DNA of 64,000 nucleotides from Calliphora vicina (taxonomy: Eukaryota; Arthropoda; Insecta; Diptera; Calliphoridae): assembly GCF_958450345.1 (NCBI RefSeq), contig NC_088780.1, forward strand, positions 103,738,226 through 103,802,225, written 5' to 3'. Each line of letters begins with the position of its first letter. Position 1 is the first letter of the stretch. A program made the translations under genes and the position numbers. The notes below the pieces were generated by a model. The model was not told the origin of the DNA. It was given only the letters and a program-made list of their open reading frames with translations, and did no database searches. Of the stretch, positions 10,561 through 24,122 are shown in pieces.

Positions 10561-12960
10561 AGTAAGTTCATTTTAATTAGTCAAGTGTTTTTGGCTCAAC
10601 TTTATTTAAGTTGTTACAAATATGAAATAAATAATGGCTATTTAATTGTCTTATTAAATACTACTTAATAATATTTATTTTAAAAACAATGTATTTACAG
10701 ATAATTTTTCGTTTATTGTTTATAAAATTCTTTTATGTTCTTAACAATTGTAATACTGACCCCATTACAAGTGGGGTTTAATTTACATGCTTTTCGTTTT
10801 TCACCACCTTTAACGATTTAAACCTTTAATGGCGTGTTGGTTTATTATAATTATTGCGTTTTAAAATTTTATTTTCATTTTGGGAATAACTAGTATGTAC
10901 TCCTTTTTTTGGAGTATTCCATCCTTTACCAGCTAGATTAATTAAGTTTATTAAATTTTATGATATTTTCAATAAATATTATTTAATTAAACATTAATGT
11001 AATTTGTGTGGGTGTATGTATGTGTTCAATATTAATTGTATTCTATTTATTTTGAGCTCCCTCAAGCGTAGACACGCGCATTTTAAATTTGTTTTCCCCC
11101 TCTTGGTTTTTCCCATCCCTGGCTGTGTCACAGCCATTGTAAAACAAAGTTTTTTAGTGTTGTTTTTGTTGTTATTATTGTACTAATGTCTAATGTGCCA
11201 CAAAAACTATAAAAGTATGTAAAAAAAATTGTTTGTTTTAGGTTCTTTCCGTTTGCCAGAGTCCAGGTAAAAACAAAAAAGTTTCGATTTGATGTTGTTT
11301 ATTTCGGTTTTTTTTTTAAGATTGCGTGCTGATTGGTAATTATTTGTTGTATTATGTTGTTGTTGATTTTGATGACCGAAATTTATATAAAACAACCTAA
11401 AAAAGTGATGTATTTTGTTTTCTATTTAATCTAAACCAAATGTTAAAAAAAAACCCCTCATTTTATTACCAAAAATTCATGTTAATATTTGCAGTTAATT
11501 AACAAAATTACTTTTAAACAACAAAAACATCACTTTATTGTATTCTTAATAAACTGCAATTAAATTTAATGTTTAAATAACTAGATACAACAATTGGAAA
11601 CGAATTGTACAATGGTCAAACAATACGGAATTGAATTTAGAGGAAATATGAACTCATCAATCATTATAAAATTTATGAAATTAAAGGGTTTTTTTTGTAA
11701 TTATTGTTATTATTCAATTAGTAATAAATATACATATAATTGTGCAATTAAGGGGTAAAATGTGTTAAAGAATTCATTAGTTTTTTTTTCGATTTTTATC
11801 AGCAGTGATGGCATTTTTGCTACGAAATAAACACATTTTGCAAAAAAAATCCTTACTTACTTTTCATCCAAGAAATTTTATAAATTTGCTTTTGGAATGT
11901 GTATTTTTATTATAATGCATTTTTACTACTAAAAATATCAACTCTGTTTGGTATGTGCACCAATAAAACACTGTCTTCCATTAAAACACTTATCTCTATT
12001 TGTTATTTATTATTTGAAGACTGTCTTTTTTTGTAAAGTTTGTTTAATAACAATATTTATTTACTTATTATATAATACATACTTTTTAATTTAACCATCA
12101 TTATTGTTTACTTTATTTAGTTTTGCACATTTTTTGTTAATGGCCAACATATCAATCAAGTTAGTTTTGCTAAATAAAATCTCTACCCCCCCCCCTCTCC
12201 TACACTTTAGTATTAACACTCAACCACGACATTTTGTTTACATTTACCTACCCATGTTGTTTTTGTTTTGTTACATTAAAAAGGATAACTATGGAGTGGT
12301 GTGTACTTCGTCATCAAGAGGAAGATTCGTTTAGTTGTCGTCATCAGCATCATCGTTATTTAACAACTACAACAATATCAATATGTTGACATAATGTAAA
12401 CATTATAAAATAACAAACTACTCAATTTCTAAAACATGCTCACACTTGGCAATAACAAACACACAAAGAAACAAACATAAAGAAATCATAAATCAAACAT
12501 ATTTACATATATTTTCATAAAGAGACTTCTTCATCAGCCTCTCATAACAACATCATCATAATTACTATAAATGGTAATGATGATGATGAGGAATACAACA
12601 ATAACAATAAATGTGTGTTTATTGTAATTAAAGTAAACACTTGAAATATGTATTGTGATTGCCATTGCTGCTACTTCTAGTGCTTATGTATGTTGTTTTG
12701 AAAGATTTAACTTAACACCAGTTTTATAAAGGGTTTATTTTCTTTCTTTTCACTCTATATAATTCAATTTTTGAAATATAATACTCGAGTTTATTTTAAA
12801 GTGTTTTCTTAATTTTAATTTCAATGTTTATTTATTTTTCTATAAAAGACAGAGATGTTAAAAGAAATAAAATTTTCAACGAATTTTACTTTTTTGAAAG
12901 AAATCTTATGATTGATATATTGATTTAAAAATCAATGCCTAACCATTTAAAAAAAAGTCA
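10561..12960. other. Intronic sequence, nothing recognised
   Basis: AT-rich intron. A CAT/GAT-rich trinucleotide stretch lies around 12310-12600 and a short C run near 12187-12197. Frames in this stretch are short and have no recognisable features. Confidence 0.5.
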
Positions 12961-13183
12961 ACAAAGTTTTTGATTTTGCAAAAAAAGTCAAAAATTTTAT
13001 GTTTTGAGTTACAAAATATTTATTTTGATAGATATCCCACTCGCATCCCACTAAGCGACCAAGTAGGTGTTCAAGGAAAATATCTAAACTTTATTTTAAG
13101 AAAAAAAAAAAAAAAAAAAAAAGGGCCCATTTTAAAAAAAAGTCAAAAAAGTTTTTGATTTCGGAAAAAAAATATTAAAAATT

Positions 13184-13345
13184 TTTTATTTTTTTTTTTA
13201 AATATTTTTTTTCGAAAGATCGAAGAAATAGCTATCTATACTATTTGGGACACATTTTGCTTATTTTTATTTTTTTTTTTAAATATTTTTTTTCGAAAGA
13301 TCGAAGAAATAGCTATCTATACTATTTGGGACACATTTTGCTAAG
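13184..13345. repeat. Two-copy 81-bp tandem duplication
   Basis: The phrase TCGAAAGATCGAAGAAATAG, followed by CTATCTATACTATTTGGGAC and ACATTTTGCT, occurs twice with almost no differences. Its TCGAAAGATCG start lies at 13212 and again at 13293, a period of 81 bp. The near identity indicates a recent duplication. Confidence 0.9.
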
Positions 13346-13379
13346 AACAATAGGTAATAAGTTACATGGATAAGAAAAA

Positions 13380-13555
13380 ACCCCTGTTTGACCAAATTGT
13401 CAAAATTTTACCCCCTATAACTCAGAGAGTTCTCGACCGATGTTGTTGAAAAATTGTGTCTGAGTTACTATCCAATAGAGCTAACCTTGGTGCAAATTTC
13501 ATCCCGATCGGAAGACATCGATTTCAAAAGTTGGTTCACTTGACATGAAATGCCC
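13380..13555. repeat. Dispersed repeat with ATCCCGATCGGAAGACATCG block (copy 1)
   Basis: This carries the string CTAACCTTGGTGCAAATTTC, then ATCCCGATCGGAAGACATCG, then TTTCAAAAGTTGG and CACTTGACATGAAAT. The same order recurs at about 39845-39980 with few changes, so it is a dispersed repeat element. No coding potential is evident; the - strand frame 13468-13653 crosses from this repeat into a separate transposase remnant. Confidence 0.8.
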
Positions 13556-13676
13556 CATATTCGAATAATGTCACCGACAGTATTTGGTTTCATATTCAAT
13601 ATTTCAGCAATATTTTTATAATTTATTTCTTTTTTTTTGTAATGAAAAATCACTATTATTTTACTTTACGACCCAT
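13555..13676 (-). pseudogene. Fragment of a Tc1-like transposase N-terminus (helix-turn-helix)
   Basis: Reading leftward from ATG at 13676, the - strand gives MGRKVK, a stop-bearing stretch, then EINYKNIAEILNMKPNTVGD. This resembles the Tc1-type paired-like helix-turn-helix (pattern G.SY..IA..L..S..TV..II). It is about 40 codons, has in-frame stops and lacks any catalytic domain. The call is by pattern only and could be chance in AT-rich DNA. Confidence 0.45.
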
Positions 13677-15510
13677 TGCGACTTTTATAAAAAAAAACTT
13701 GATAATGACAATGTTTATTCAGCTAAATACAAATATTTAAATAGCTAAACATTTAAATTACGGTACTAACAGTTATTAAAAAATGTAATGAGCGTCGAAT
13801 ATTACTTCCAGTTTTTAAAATCGGCTGGTTAATGATTCTATAAATTGGAAAAAAAACAAATGCTCATAAAAAATGTCAAACTATTCAGAATTATTCAAAA
13901 TAAAATTTTCAATTTAAAGATCGAAATAAAAATATATTTTAATAGTTGACTTGAATTCGGTTATAAATCGCATACCCAAATAGCAAGTTTATCATTACAG
14001 AAAAGTTTCAAACAGTTTCAGCAAAGATTAAAGAAATACTTGAAAAATGGTCATCACCATCATTTTATGAAGTTCCCCAAGTCTGGAGGTTGTTGATTCG
14101 AGTTCCTCCAGAGACTAAGGTCTGTTTTACAAATATAATTTAGAATATATTTAAATAATTATCTTTTTAAATTGTTTATATATTTTAAACATAGGAAATT
14201 TAACCTATTTTTGTGAGCATAATTAATTAGACCCCTTTCACGGCTGGACAGATTTAAACGTTATTATTCTGTCGCTATATAATGAAAAATTCTGATTTTG
14301 GTTACTAGAAAAATCGTTTTCTTTTTAGGAAACTGCAGCTCAAAAAATAAATTAATTTCGGAACCATAAAAATCTGTTATGGTTTTATGTTTAACAAATG
14401 TTATCATTATTTTTTTTGTAAGTCCAAACAAAATTCCAATTCATAATTTCATTAATTAATCTTAAGGTTACTTCAATTTTCCCGATTTCATCAATCTAAC
14501 CGATGAATTCACAAACATTTCGCTTTATATTTAAAAAGTACTCACATTCTACATTATTTTCCATTTTTTAATTTATAAAAACTATTAACTATTATTAATA
14601 AAACGTTTATCTGAAGTTGACACATAATTTACTGCACTAAAACGGTAGCCCTGTTTTTAAATAGGGCAACACTGTTTCCATTTTACTACTTTACTCCTTC
14701 TCATTATGGTGACACACCTACATGTACTCTTAATACAAAAGTTAAGTGCAACTTTACCTAAAATAACAACAACAACATCAACGAGTTCATTGCTCTTTGC
14801 ATTCTTCTTCATTTTCTTCAGTTTTCTAGAAATTTCGCCAGCATTCGGTTGTTTCGGTTTCAATTGTGATAAAATAATTGTTATTACCTAAAAATAATAA
14901 AGAAATTCGTAATATTTTTGTATAATTATAAAGTTTTAATATTTTGTAAAACATTTCTATGAAAAAATTATGAACTTATCAATTATAAGTCACAGAAAAA
15001 GTGTTCTAAATTTGGAAAATAAAATTCGTGGTCGTTGAAGATGAAGTGTTGTAAATTTGCTTGTGTAATAAAATTAGTTAAAATGGCGTCATGGTCCAAT
15101 TGTGTAATTCAATGTCGTTCAAGTTTATTAATCATTTTATTGGAGCTTAAGAAAATTGTTAAAATATTGTGCTATTTTAAATTCGATTTTATTAAATTTA
15201 AAAAATTATTTGAAGCTTTTAAATATCTTTATCTTGAATAAAAAAAATTAATATTAAATATATTTGTGTTAAATGTGTGGAAATCAATTAATTACAAAAT
15301 TTAAGTGCTTTAAAATGAATTATTGTCGCAGTTAGCTAAAAATAAAAAATATGTAAGTAGTTACTTTTTATAACAATTCTCAGATCTAGGAATTAGTTAT
15401 TACATATTAACAAAATAATTGAATTAAACAAATTATTTGATATACTTACCTATAATTGTTTTTTTAAATTAAAATTTCATAAGTTGACGAAGTCCTAATT
15501 GAAATTTTCT
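13677..15510. other. Intronic sequence, nothing recognised
   Basis: AT-rich intron. Overlapping short frames at 14657-14891 on both strands and 15035-15241 have no recognisable domains. Confidence 0.5.
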
Positions 15511-15524
15511 AGAATTTGTGGCAA

Positions 15525-16050
15525 ACAGATACAAGGGTGGGTCAAAAAGTCCGTGCCTTTATGAATGAAACAAAGGGATTTGGATATAAAATTATTTTAT
15601 TTTTAAATATAGTCTCCTTTAAGCTCTATGCACTTTGTCCAATGTTTTTTTTATCCCTTCCAAAAAATAAGATTTTTCGAAGTCATCAAAATAGGAATTT
15701 GGTAGATGATATCATCGTTGGAGTCAAATCTCTTTCCACCGAGACATTTCTTCAGGTTTAGAAACAGGAAATAGTCACTCGGAGCTTAATCCAGAGAATA
15801 TGATGAAAAAGGGAACATTTTTCATGGATTTTTGGCATGGAAACTGAACATGTGAGCACCCTTTTGTGCACTCGATTCCTTCCGTGCTTGTAAGGCCACA
15901 ACGAAATTCAGTAAACCACTTTTATAACATTGAAATTGATGGTGCAGAGGTCCCATAGTATTTATCAAGCTTAGCCTTGGTTCGAGTGATGTTTTTTTAA
16001 TTCGCATAAAATAATGCAAATGAGCATACGAAATTCCCTTTTTCCTATTT
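15525..16050 (-). pseudogene. Broken mariner transposase C-terminal half (second subfamily)
   Basis: Reading leftward on the - strand, a degraded AHMFSFHAKNP segment is followed by YSLD and, in the next frame, APSDYFLFLNLKKCLGGKRF and DSNDDIIYQIP, then KKHWTKCIELKGDYI near 15610. These fit the mariner signature SPDLAPSDYFLFP.LKK.L.GK.F.S...., which holds the third catalytic aspartate, and the C-terminal GI..L..RW.KCI...G.Y motif. Frameshifts and stops mean the copy is dead. GGGTGGGTCAAAAAGTCCGT near 15535 may be the remains of its terminal repeat. It differs from the subfamily at 6.3, 33.7 and 39.1 kb (which has SDYYLFRSMQ instead). Confidence 0.85.
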
Positions 16051-17790
16051 CTCTTAAGTCACGATGTAGTCTGCTATCAATGGCTGTCAAACACAATCTA
16101 AATGATGCAGCTTGTTAAAATTTTGACATGAGTCAACTTACATATGCCTGTTGACAGGAGCAATGTTGCACTTTCAGTTAAGAGCCGCAAAATATAGAGT
16201 GTAGAGAAGAAATTTTAATAATTTATACAAATAACTCTAATTCTGAACTGTCCTCCTTATTCATAATAATTTTTTAATCTTATAAAACAAAATTTCCGTA
16301 CAAAATTTATTTTATAAACCTGTAATAAATATCAGACAGAACTTTAGTTTCGTCATAATTTATGCAGCATTAATATTTTTAACTAAAATAGTTTTCTTCC
16401 CCAATTATCTTTGAATTTCTCCCCTTCCTCTTTGGCTCTTTATAGATAGGTCAATTATGCTTTAATGAATTTAGTATATCAAACGCCTGTACTAGTTTGT
16501 TTGACGGCAGTACTTTTGTTTTCATTATATTCTCCAGCACCCAATAATTCTCCAATATTTGTTTATATATTTTATACTTTATTTTGTTTTTCTTAGTTTT
16601 TATAACTTTGTCCCAAATAGCAGTCAGTCTCTTAAATTATTTTCTCAATAAATACAGCCAACAAAAACAGCACAAGCTGATACAGCAGCAAACATCAGCA
16701 GCACATTTATCAATCACTTGCCGAAACTGTTCGAAATTGTACTCGTATGTAGTCTCTTGTGTCTGTTTGCTGTCATAATATGAAACGTAATTTACTTGCA
16801 AAAAAATTTTAAAGAAAAAAATCCAAAAAAACCTACAATTTCCTTTTTAACAAAAAAAAAACTTCTTGCGATAAAATCAGCAACAACCACGTAAATACTG
16901 TATGTGTGTCATGAAATTTATACAATAAAATTAAAAAAAAAAACAGGTTTGCGAATCTGTAAAAGGAGAAATAAAATACATTACGGGTAATTGTAGTCCC
17001 CTCTCCGATTCCGTATCGGCCTTTAGTTGACTTAACAACAGCAACAACAAATTTCTTTAAATCACACAATTACTCACCACTGTTTGTTTGTGTTCAAAAT
17101 AAAAAAAAATCCACATTAACTTCAATTGAGAAGTTTATAAAACAAAATTTCGCAAAATATATATATTTTTATTGCTTTATTAAATTTATTTTCTAGTGAA
17201 ACTTCAAGTATTTGTAAGAACGATCTTTTTTCATGCAGATACATTTAAGTTTTCGCCACAATTTATAATTTTGCAATGGTTTTTTTTTTGTCTGTTTGTT
17301 TAGTTTTTTTGGGTATTTTTTTTTTTTTTTTTGGAAAATGTTTATGGAAATATGGCTTTCTGTTATAGTTTTTTTTAACATATTTATTTGGTTCTCGAGT
17401 GGAATACTGAGTGTGGTGTTGAATTTTTATGTGGGATAATTTTGTTCTTATAGATTTTACACTATTTCCTGGAATTGGGGGATTTATTTATTTATTTAGG
17501 TTCTTTTTTTGTTGTTGTTTAAGTATAGAGAACGAGAATAAATTGCATACAACTTGTTTTTATTGGGCAATATTTTGGATATTAAGGTTGTAAATATTAT
17601 AAGGAGTGCATCATTAAAAAATTTTATGTAAATCGTTAAATGTACAAAGACTGAAGTAAGTGAGAAATATAAAGCTATTGCTCAGATATAATAAATGTAT
17701 AATTTATTAAGTATTTTTTAAATTAATTTAAAATGACTTTAATAAACATACTAATTCAATCTTATTTATGTTGCTTATGACCTCCTCTCT
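16051..17790. other. Intronic sequence, nothing recognised
   Basis: Some of 16051-16210 may still belong to the mariner relic on its left, but I cannot align it. The rest is AT-rich, with long T runs near 17280-17335. Frames at 16584-16778, 16833-17069 and 17193-17381 have no recognisable features. Confidence 0.45.
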
Positions 17791-18699
17791 ATATTTATTA
17801 AAATTTCATCATTCCCAATTTTGCTAGTAATTTGAGTTATTGAGGCCATTGTCCATAGTTTCGGCATTCACTACATAACATTCAAAGTTAAAGAAGTTAA
17901 TTTTTTCTTGTGGAGCTTCCCAGAAGAAATACTGCTTACCAAGAAGCAGCTCCATGGTTAATATCATGCCTAATTTTTTATTTTTTAAACACAATCCAAT
18001 GATCGACTTCGATAATTATTTTTTTATTCTCCAGAAGACGATCAAATACTTGGATACAAATCAGAAATTCCATAAAATTATTCGCTTCCATTTACTAAAT
18101 CACTGTAAACGGGCGTTCTATACCATCTATGTCGTTAAAACATGAAAACAAATGGGGAATTCCATCAAATTATTCACTTCCAAAATCAAGCTCATCAAGA
18201 TTACAGGATATTTTTATAGTGCCTTCCGAAACGGTAGGCTATTATATCTGGAAGTTTTTTGATTACTATCCAAACAATTGGTACATTTGTTGTTCGTTAA
18301 GCCTGGCTGGCTATGCAATCTTCAGCATCGCCATATATTTTTGATGTGTGAAGATAAATCAGAGCTGGTAGGTGGCAAATGTATCTATTCGATGTTTTTA
18401 GGTTTCAAAAATTCAGTTTTTGGAGACAATATGTTTAAATTTTCTTTATAGCGGTGAAATAACGATCATTTGTTGTTAAAGTTCCATCTTATTTATAGCC
18501 AAACTTCCTGGTGATACAGCTGTCGCTAAGTAGACAATTTTGTTCCGAGCGACGACAGAAGATCGTTGTTAGATCGTTGCAGAGACTGATCCTTGTTCAG
18601 TGGTCTTTTTCCTGTTCTTCTTTAAATACTTCTGGTAAATTAATGTTGCAGAGACTGATTAGATTTAGCGGGTTCTTCTCATTTTGTCTCTAAATACTT

Positions 18700-19000
18700 C
18701 TGACAAATAAATTATGTTGCGATCACTCCGGATTTTACGAACACATAGGCTTCGAAATATTTTAAGCGTACGACCCATTAATTGTATGTTTTAAGAAATC
18801 AAAAAGTCACTTGTTTCAGTCGACCTGTATAGTTTTTATCTAAATACTACAATGAATTATGGTGTGATCGCTCCATATTGTTCTGAAGCACGGTACTTAG
18901 ATGATCGGGTTTTCCACAGAAATAGGCGACTTAATCAATTATATATTTTAAGGCATCAAAAAGTCACTTGTTTCAGTCGAAAGTTTGCCTTGTCGTGATG
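18700..19000 (-). pseudogene. Highly degraded mariner-like fragment, present twice
   Basis: Two tandemly arranged stretches share TCAAAAAGTCACTTGTTTCA followed by GTCGA, near 18800 and 18957. Read on the - strand they give ETSDFLMP.NI.LI and SDFLIS.NIQLMGR, and IIHHDKA lies just upstream near 19010. This order resembles the mariner segment HHDNA....T..FL...NI.L...PPYSPD. Decay is heavy and the alignment short, so this is a tentative call. The wider 17800-19160 region is more GC-balanced than its flanks and probably belongs to the same relic. Confidence 0.4.
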
Positions 19001-19160
19001 AATAATCGGTGTTTGGCCGTTTTTTTTTCCTGAAAACATTTAATGCAAATAGGTACTGAATTTATCATTACACGTTCCTCTATTGGCAACATGATCAGGA
19101 TGTCTTCAACTCGGTCAAATTTCTTTAAGATTTCTTGAGATCACAAAACATTGTTTGAAC

Positions 19161-22100
19161 GATCCTCAAACTATTCGGTGATAATAAAATAGATAATAGT
19201 TTGTAATTTCAACAAAATTAAATTAAACAAACACAATCAAACAAACGGGTAAATTTAGAGCGTTTTTCTGAAAAAAAGCTGACTGACAAAACAGAAACTT
19301 TTGTGTTATTGAAAAAAGCTGATAATAAACGTCAAACTTTACAATGTTTATATGTCAGATTTGACATATTTACAGTGGTGTTGCCATAACTCTAAAGTTT
19401 AGAGTTATGTTTAGAGTCTAAACATAAGTAAATACAATTTTGGTTCTATTTTGTGTTCATATAATTTTAAAACATTATCCTGGAAATGGTGTTTTGAAGT
19501 TTATTCTGCTTGTTGCTGTTGTTTTAGTGGTGCATGCACATTTGGCTGCAACAACTGTATTTATTACGTGTGTCATATTTCTTGTAGTATTTTTCTGTTC
19601 ATGTTTCGTATATTTTCGTGGGGAATCTGTTGATAGTTCAATGACTTGTATTTGTATTAAAAAGCCTGTCGAAAAACGTAAATGTTTTTTTTCTTTACTT
19701 AAATGATTTTTTTACTTTTGATGATTTCATGCCATTAGTGAGAGAGAGATTTTGTAAAATTGAATGAGATGAGGTGTATATGTTTGTTGTCAAGTTGTTT
19801 TAGCAAAAAAAAATATATAAAACGATATTTACAATAGCTGACTTAAGGTTATGCAAGTATAAAACTTAAAAATTTGGGGTTTAATATAGAAAATGGAATT
19901 TGTATAAATTTCCTTCAATATGTTTCAAACAGCTAGTCAGGGGGTTAAACTCTAAATAAATTGAAATCTTAAAAAAGTTCTCAATTTTATAAATAGCATA
20001 GTTATACTATTTTTATATACTATTTGTTATTTTAGAAAAAAAAATATAATAAATGTTGTTTTGAAATGAGATAGTTTTCATATTTTTAGCAACAAGCAAA
20101 GACACACCACTAAGTTCTTGGCAATGGAACAAAAGAGCTGTCAGTGTTAAATTATCATGTGATTTCACTGACAGTTTAGTACGATTTCTGGACCAACTTT
20201 AAATTATTTCATACAAAACAAAAATAATAATTTTCTTATTAAATCAATAATATATATATTTATTGCTGTATGCATACATTATTAATTTGTCTATTCATAT
20301 TAATCAGACAAATAAATTTTGCATTGATTTATTTAATTAAACCGCAAAACAAACAAATGTTATTCTATTATTTATTTTCATTACTTATCTAATTTCTCTG
20401 ATATGTTTTTATATCTATTCCATAATTTTGTTGTTTCTAATGAAAACATTTTCATTTTTATAAAATATTGAAATCTCTACAATAAATCTCCATTAAATGC
20501 ATTAAATTTTGAATTACACAAAACTCATATACACACACAGATTTATAAATATTTGTACATATGTATGTATGTACAACAAACAGCAACAAAGATATTCATT
20601 CAAATTGTATTTCAAAATTTTCACATGAATTTTTCCAAGTTTTTTTTTTACTTTTTCCGCTGTATCTATTTTAAAAGTGATTTCATTTGTTTGGAGAGTA
20701 TATCTTGAATATGGGGTACAATTTATCTTGTTTTTTCGTACAAGCTTGTTTGTCTCGTACATAGTATATAAAATATTATTTAGCTCTATATGTGTTTTAA
20801 TTTTTTTTTTTTTTGCATTCTTTACTGATCATATGCAGTTTTTTTTTTGTCTTGGTTTGAAATTTATTTTATTATAAGATTTAAAGTTAAAAAAATCGTT
20901 TAAATTATTAATAAATAATTTTGTTTGCCTTAATAAATTAAAAACTTAAAGAATGCACAAAAATTTAAACATTATGACATTTTCAACAAAATAGCCAAAT
21001 TGTCTTTAGTTTAAAAACGAAAATTTTTTCTTTTATCACGTACACACTTTTTAAAATTAGAATAAAAGAAAATCTATTATAAAAATTATGAATCATTAAG
21101 TGTACATTATGTAGTTTCTCTCATTATGCTAAGGGATCAAAAGAAATAACATCATTTATAAAATGTCGTGATCACTATTTAAAAATAAAATTAATATAAA
21201 TTTTATTTCGAAAGTTGCTTTATGGTTTTTCAAAGTACTCTCCAAGGAGATCTTTACACTTGTATATTTAGTTGAATTGATTTTAGAAGTCTGCATTTCC
21301 TTTCGAGTAATGCAAATTAATTCTGGCGAAAATAAAAAAGTATCACAATTCCTTGCTCTTCTCTTCTGTGCAGAATACTCAGACCACAGTTACTTCCATT
21401 TTGTACCTCTTTATCTTGTTTTAAATATTTGCATATATGTTAGGCTGCTTTTACCATTTCAAATTAACATAAATTGTTGCCTACTTCTAGGCCTAACAAG
21501 GTTACACAAACCTACAAGCATTAAAAGGTTACTTACACAAACGTACAAGCATAAATTTCCTAATTTAAATTTATGTTACACCTTTATGAAAATGGTTTTC
21601 AATTTATATTTTCTCATCCTCCTCTCTCTATGCTTTTGTGAACATTATCCTTTAACAATAACATCATTCCTTGACGTCGAATTTTGAACGTATAGAATTT
21701 CAAAAACACTTACATGTTTTTCATCATTTTTTATTTAATATTGACAGTTTATGTTCATTGCATATGACAGTGTGTGTTTTTTTGTTAGCTTAAAGAATAT
21801 TTGATTAATGTTTTTTATATAAAACATGAAATTTAAAAAAAAAAAATATTTTAAAGGAAAAATAAAAAAATATCATCCTTTAGTCTTGTTATAAAATAAT
21901 TTCTGTTATTACACTCATATTTGCGTCATGCCTTGCATCAATATGTTGCAATCTGTAAAGTTGTATGGCGAAATTCATGTCTTTATAAAGCAGCTGAACA
22001 GCAGAATTAGTAGTTCAGTGCATTCAAACTGTTATAAATTGAAACATATTCCAGCAATACGAAAATTAAACGGAATTTATACAATATTAATTTCAAAGTA

Positions 22101-23080
22101 AGAGTAAATAAAATTAAAAATCTGTAGCCTAGTTTTAGGCTTTTTTAAAAAAAAATTCTATAACATATTTTGGGCTTAATTCACAATTTAAACCTAAAAC
22201 ACCGGATTAATGGGAATTTTTAATACATTGATTTAAACTTAATAAAAAAATATAATTTAAAATAAAACTACTAAGTCTATCATAAGGCTTTTTATCCTTC
22301 ATTCAGTGCAACATATTTGTAGGCTTTTTAATAAACCAATGTAAAGCAATTGTCCAATTCCCTTATACTTACTTTTAAAAAAAAGAAACATCAGCTCACT
22401 TTGTTTTTAAAGAAATGACAAGTGTTAATTTCTATTTACTCTTACATCGTCCTTCTATTGCTAACCCTCTCTTACTTCTATCACCCAGTTGTACATAAAT
22501 TAGTATAAAGTTTCCTCAAGTGTTAATTGTAAAATATCACGTTATCACCTACAATGTACCACCTCACTAATATTGGGGTTGGGGGGCGCTCCATCATCAT
22601 CGTACGACTGACTCTTTTAAAGGTAGCAAGTCAGTATTACAAAAAGCTAAAAAAATAAATGCAATGTAAATATTGTTATAATTATTTATTATTAATTGTT
22701 TTCTACAATAAGAAAAAACATGCTCGTCAGAGTGCTGTTTTTTTCAAAGATAAGGAAAATATTAATATAAATAATTTAGTTCCTATTAAGATAAGGTAAT
22801 ATAAACAAATATAAAGCAAAAAAACTAAATAAAATCAATTAAATTGGAAATTATTAACAAAAACAACAACAAAACTGCAATCGGAAAGTTTTTTTGGGAG
22901 GGACCACAGTAGGAACGCATTACGTTACGAATTATTGATATTGATTATATGTATTTTTTACCGTATTTCTTTAAAATTCATTGATAAATTGTATTCATTT
23001 TGCCACAATTGGACAAGTGAAGTGATATATCCTCTTTACTTACACATGTCACGGTACTAGTGCATTTAAAAGAATTGACT
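19161..23080. other. Intronic sequence, nothing recognised
   Basis: A long AT-rich stretch. The 136-codon + strand frame at 21277-21687 opens at TTG, not ATG, is rich in Leu, Phe and Cys as expected of chance AT-rich reading frames, and matches nothing I know. A short G-rich patch lies near 22574-22588. Confidence 0.5.
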
Positions 23081-23082
23081 AG

Positions 23083-24122
23083 TAAAGTTATCGATAACTT
23101 TTCTATAGAAAACTAAAATTATCGATATCTTTTCTATAGAAAAGTAAAGTTATCGATAACTTTTCTATAGAAAACTAAAGTTATCGATAACTTTTCTATA
23201 GAAAACTAAAGTTATCGATAACTTTTCTATAGAAAAGTAAAGTTATCGATAACTTTTCTATAGAAAAGTAAAGTTATCGATAACTTTTCTATAGAAAAGT
23301 AAAGTTATCGATAACTTTTCTATAGAAAAGTAAAGTTATCGATAACTTTTCTATAGAAAAGTAAAGTTATCGATAACTTTTCTATAGAAAACTAAAGTTA
23401 TCGATAACTTTTCTATAGAAAACTAAAGTTATCGATAACTTTTCTATAGAAAACTAAAGTTATCGATAACTTTTCTATAGAAAACTAAAGTTATCGATAA
23501 CTTTTCTATAGAAAACTAAAGTTATCGATAACTTTTCTATAGAAAACTAAAGTTATCGATAACTTTTCTATAGAAAACTAAAGTTATCGATAACTTTTCT
23601 ATAGAAAACTGAAGTTATCCATAACTTTTCTATAGAAAACTAAAGTTATCGATAACTTTTCTATAGAAAACTAAAGTTATCGATAACTTTTCTATAGAAA
23701 ACTAAAGTTATCGATAACTTTTCTATAGAAAACTAAAGTTATCGATAACTTTTCTATAGAAAACTAAAGTTATCGATAACTTTTCTATAGAAAACTAAAG
23801 TTATCGATAACTTTTCTATAGAAAACTAAAGTTATCGATAACTTTTCTATAGAAAACTAAAGTTATCGATAACTTTTCTATAGAAAACTAAAGTTATCGA
23901 TAACTTTTCTATAGAAAACTAAAGTTATCGATAACTTTTCTATAGAAAACTAAAGTTATCGATAACTTTTCTATAGAAAACTAAAGTTATCGATAACTTT
24001 TCTATAGAAAACTAAAGTTATCGATAACTTTTCTATAGAAAAGTTAAGTTATCGATAACTTTTCTAAAGAAAAGTTAAGTTATCGATAACTTTTCTATAG
24101 AAAAGTAAACTTTGATTTCCAA
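23083..24122. repeat. Highly regular 31-bp tandem array, 33 units, with TATCGATA and CTATAG palindromes
   Basis: TATCGATA occurs at 23089, 23120, 23151 and on in strict 31-bp register to 24019, 24050 and 24081, giving 33 units. One (near 23616) is changed to TATCCATA. Each unit is two perfect palindromes placed end to end: AAAGTTATCGATAACTTT (18 bp) and TTTTCTATAGAAAA (14 bp), sharing edge bases. Two unit variants exist, differing at the junction (AAAAGTAAAG or AAAACTAAAG). They occur in runs, showing local amplification. TATCGATA is the known DRE word bound by DREF in Drosophila, and CGATA is the BEAF-32 word. Whether either binds here is inference. Confidence 0.97.

Noticed and set aside
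14657..14891. Overlapping + and - frames, one with a hydrophobic stretch
   Set aside because: Short, no recognisable family, no signal of splicing or conservation visible.
21277..21687. 136-codon + strand open frame
   Set aside because: It opens at TTG, has chance-like Leu/Phe/Cys composition, no recognisable domain, and lies in featureless AT-rich intron.
23083..24122. CRISPR-like regular array
   Set aside because: There are no unique spacers; the whole 31-bp unit repeats, and the context is an animal intron.
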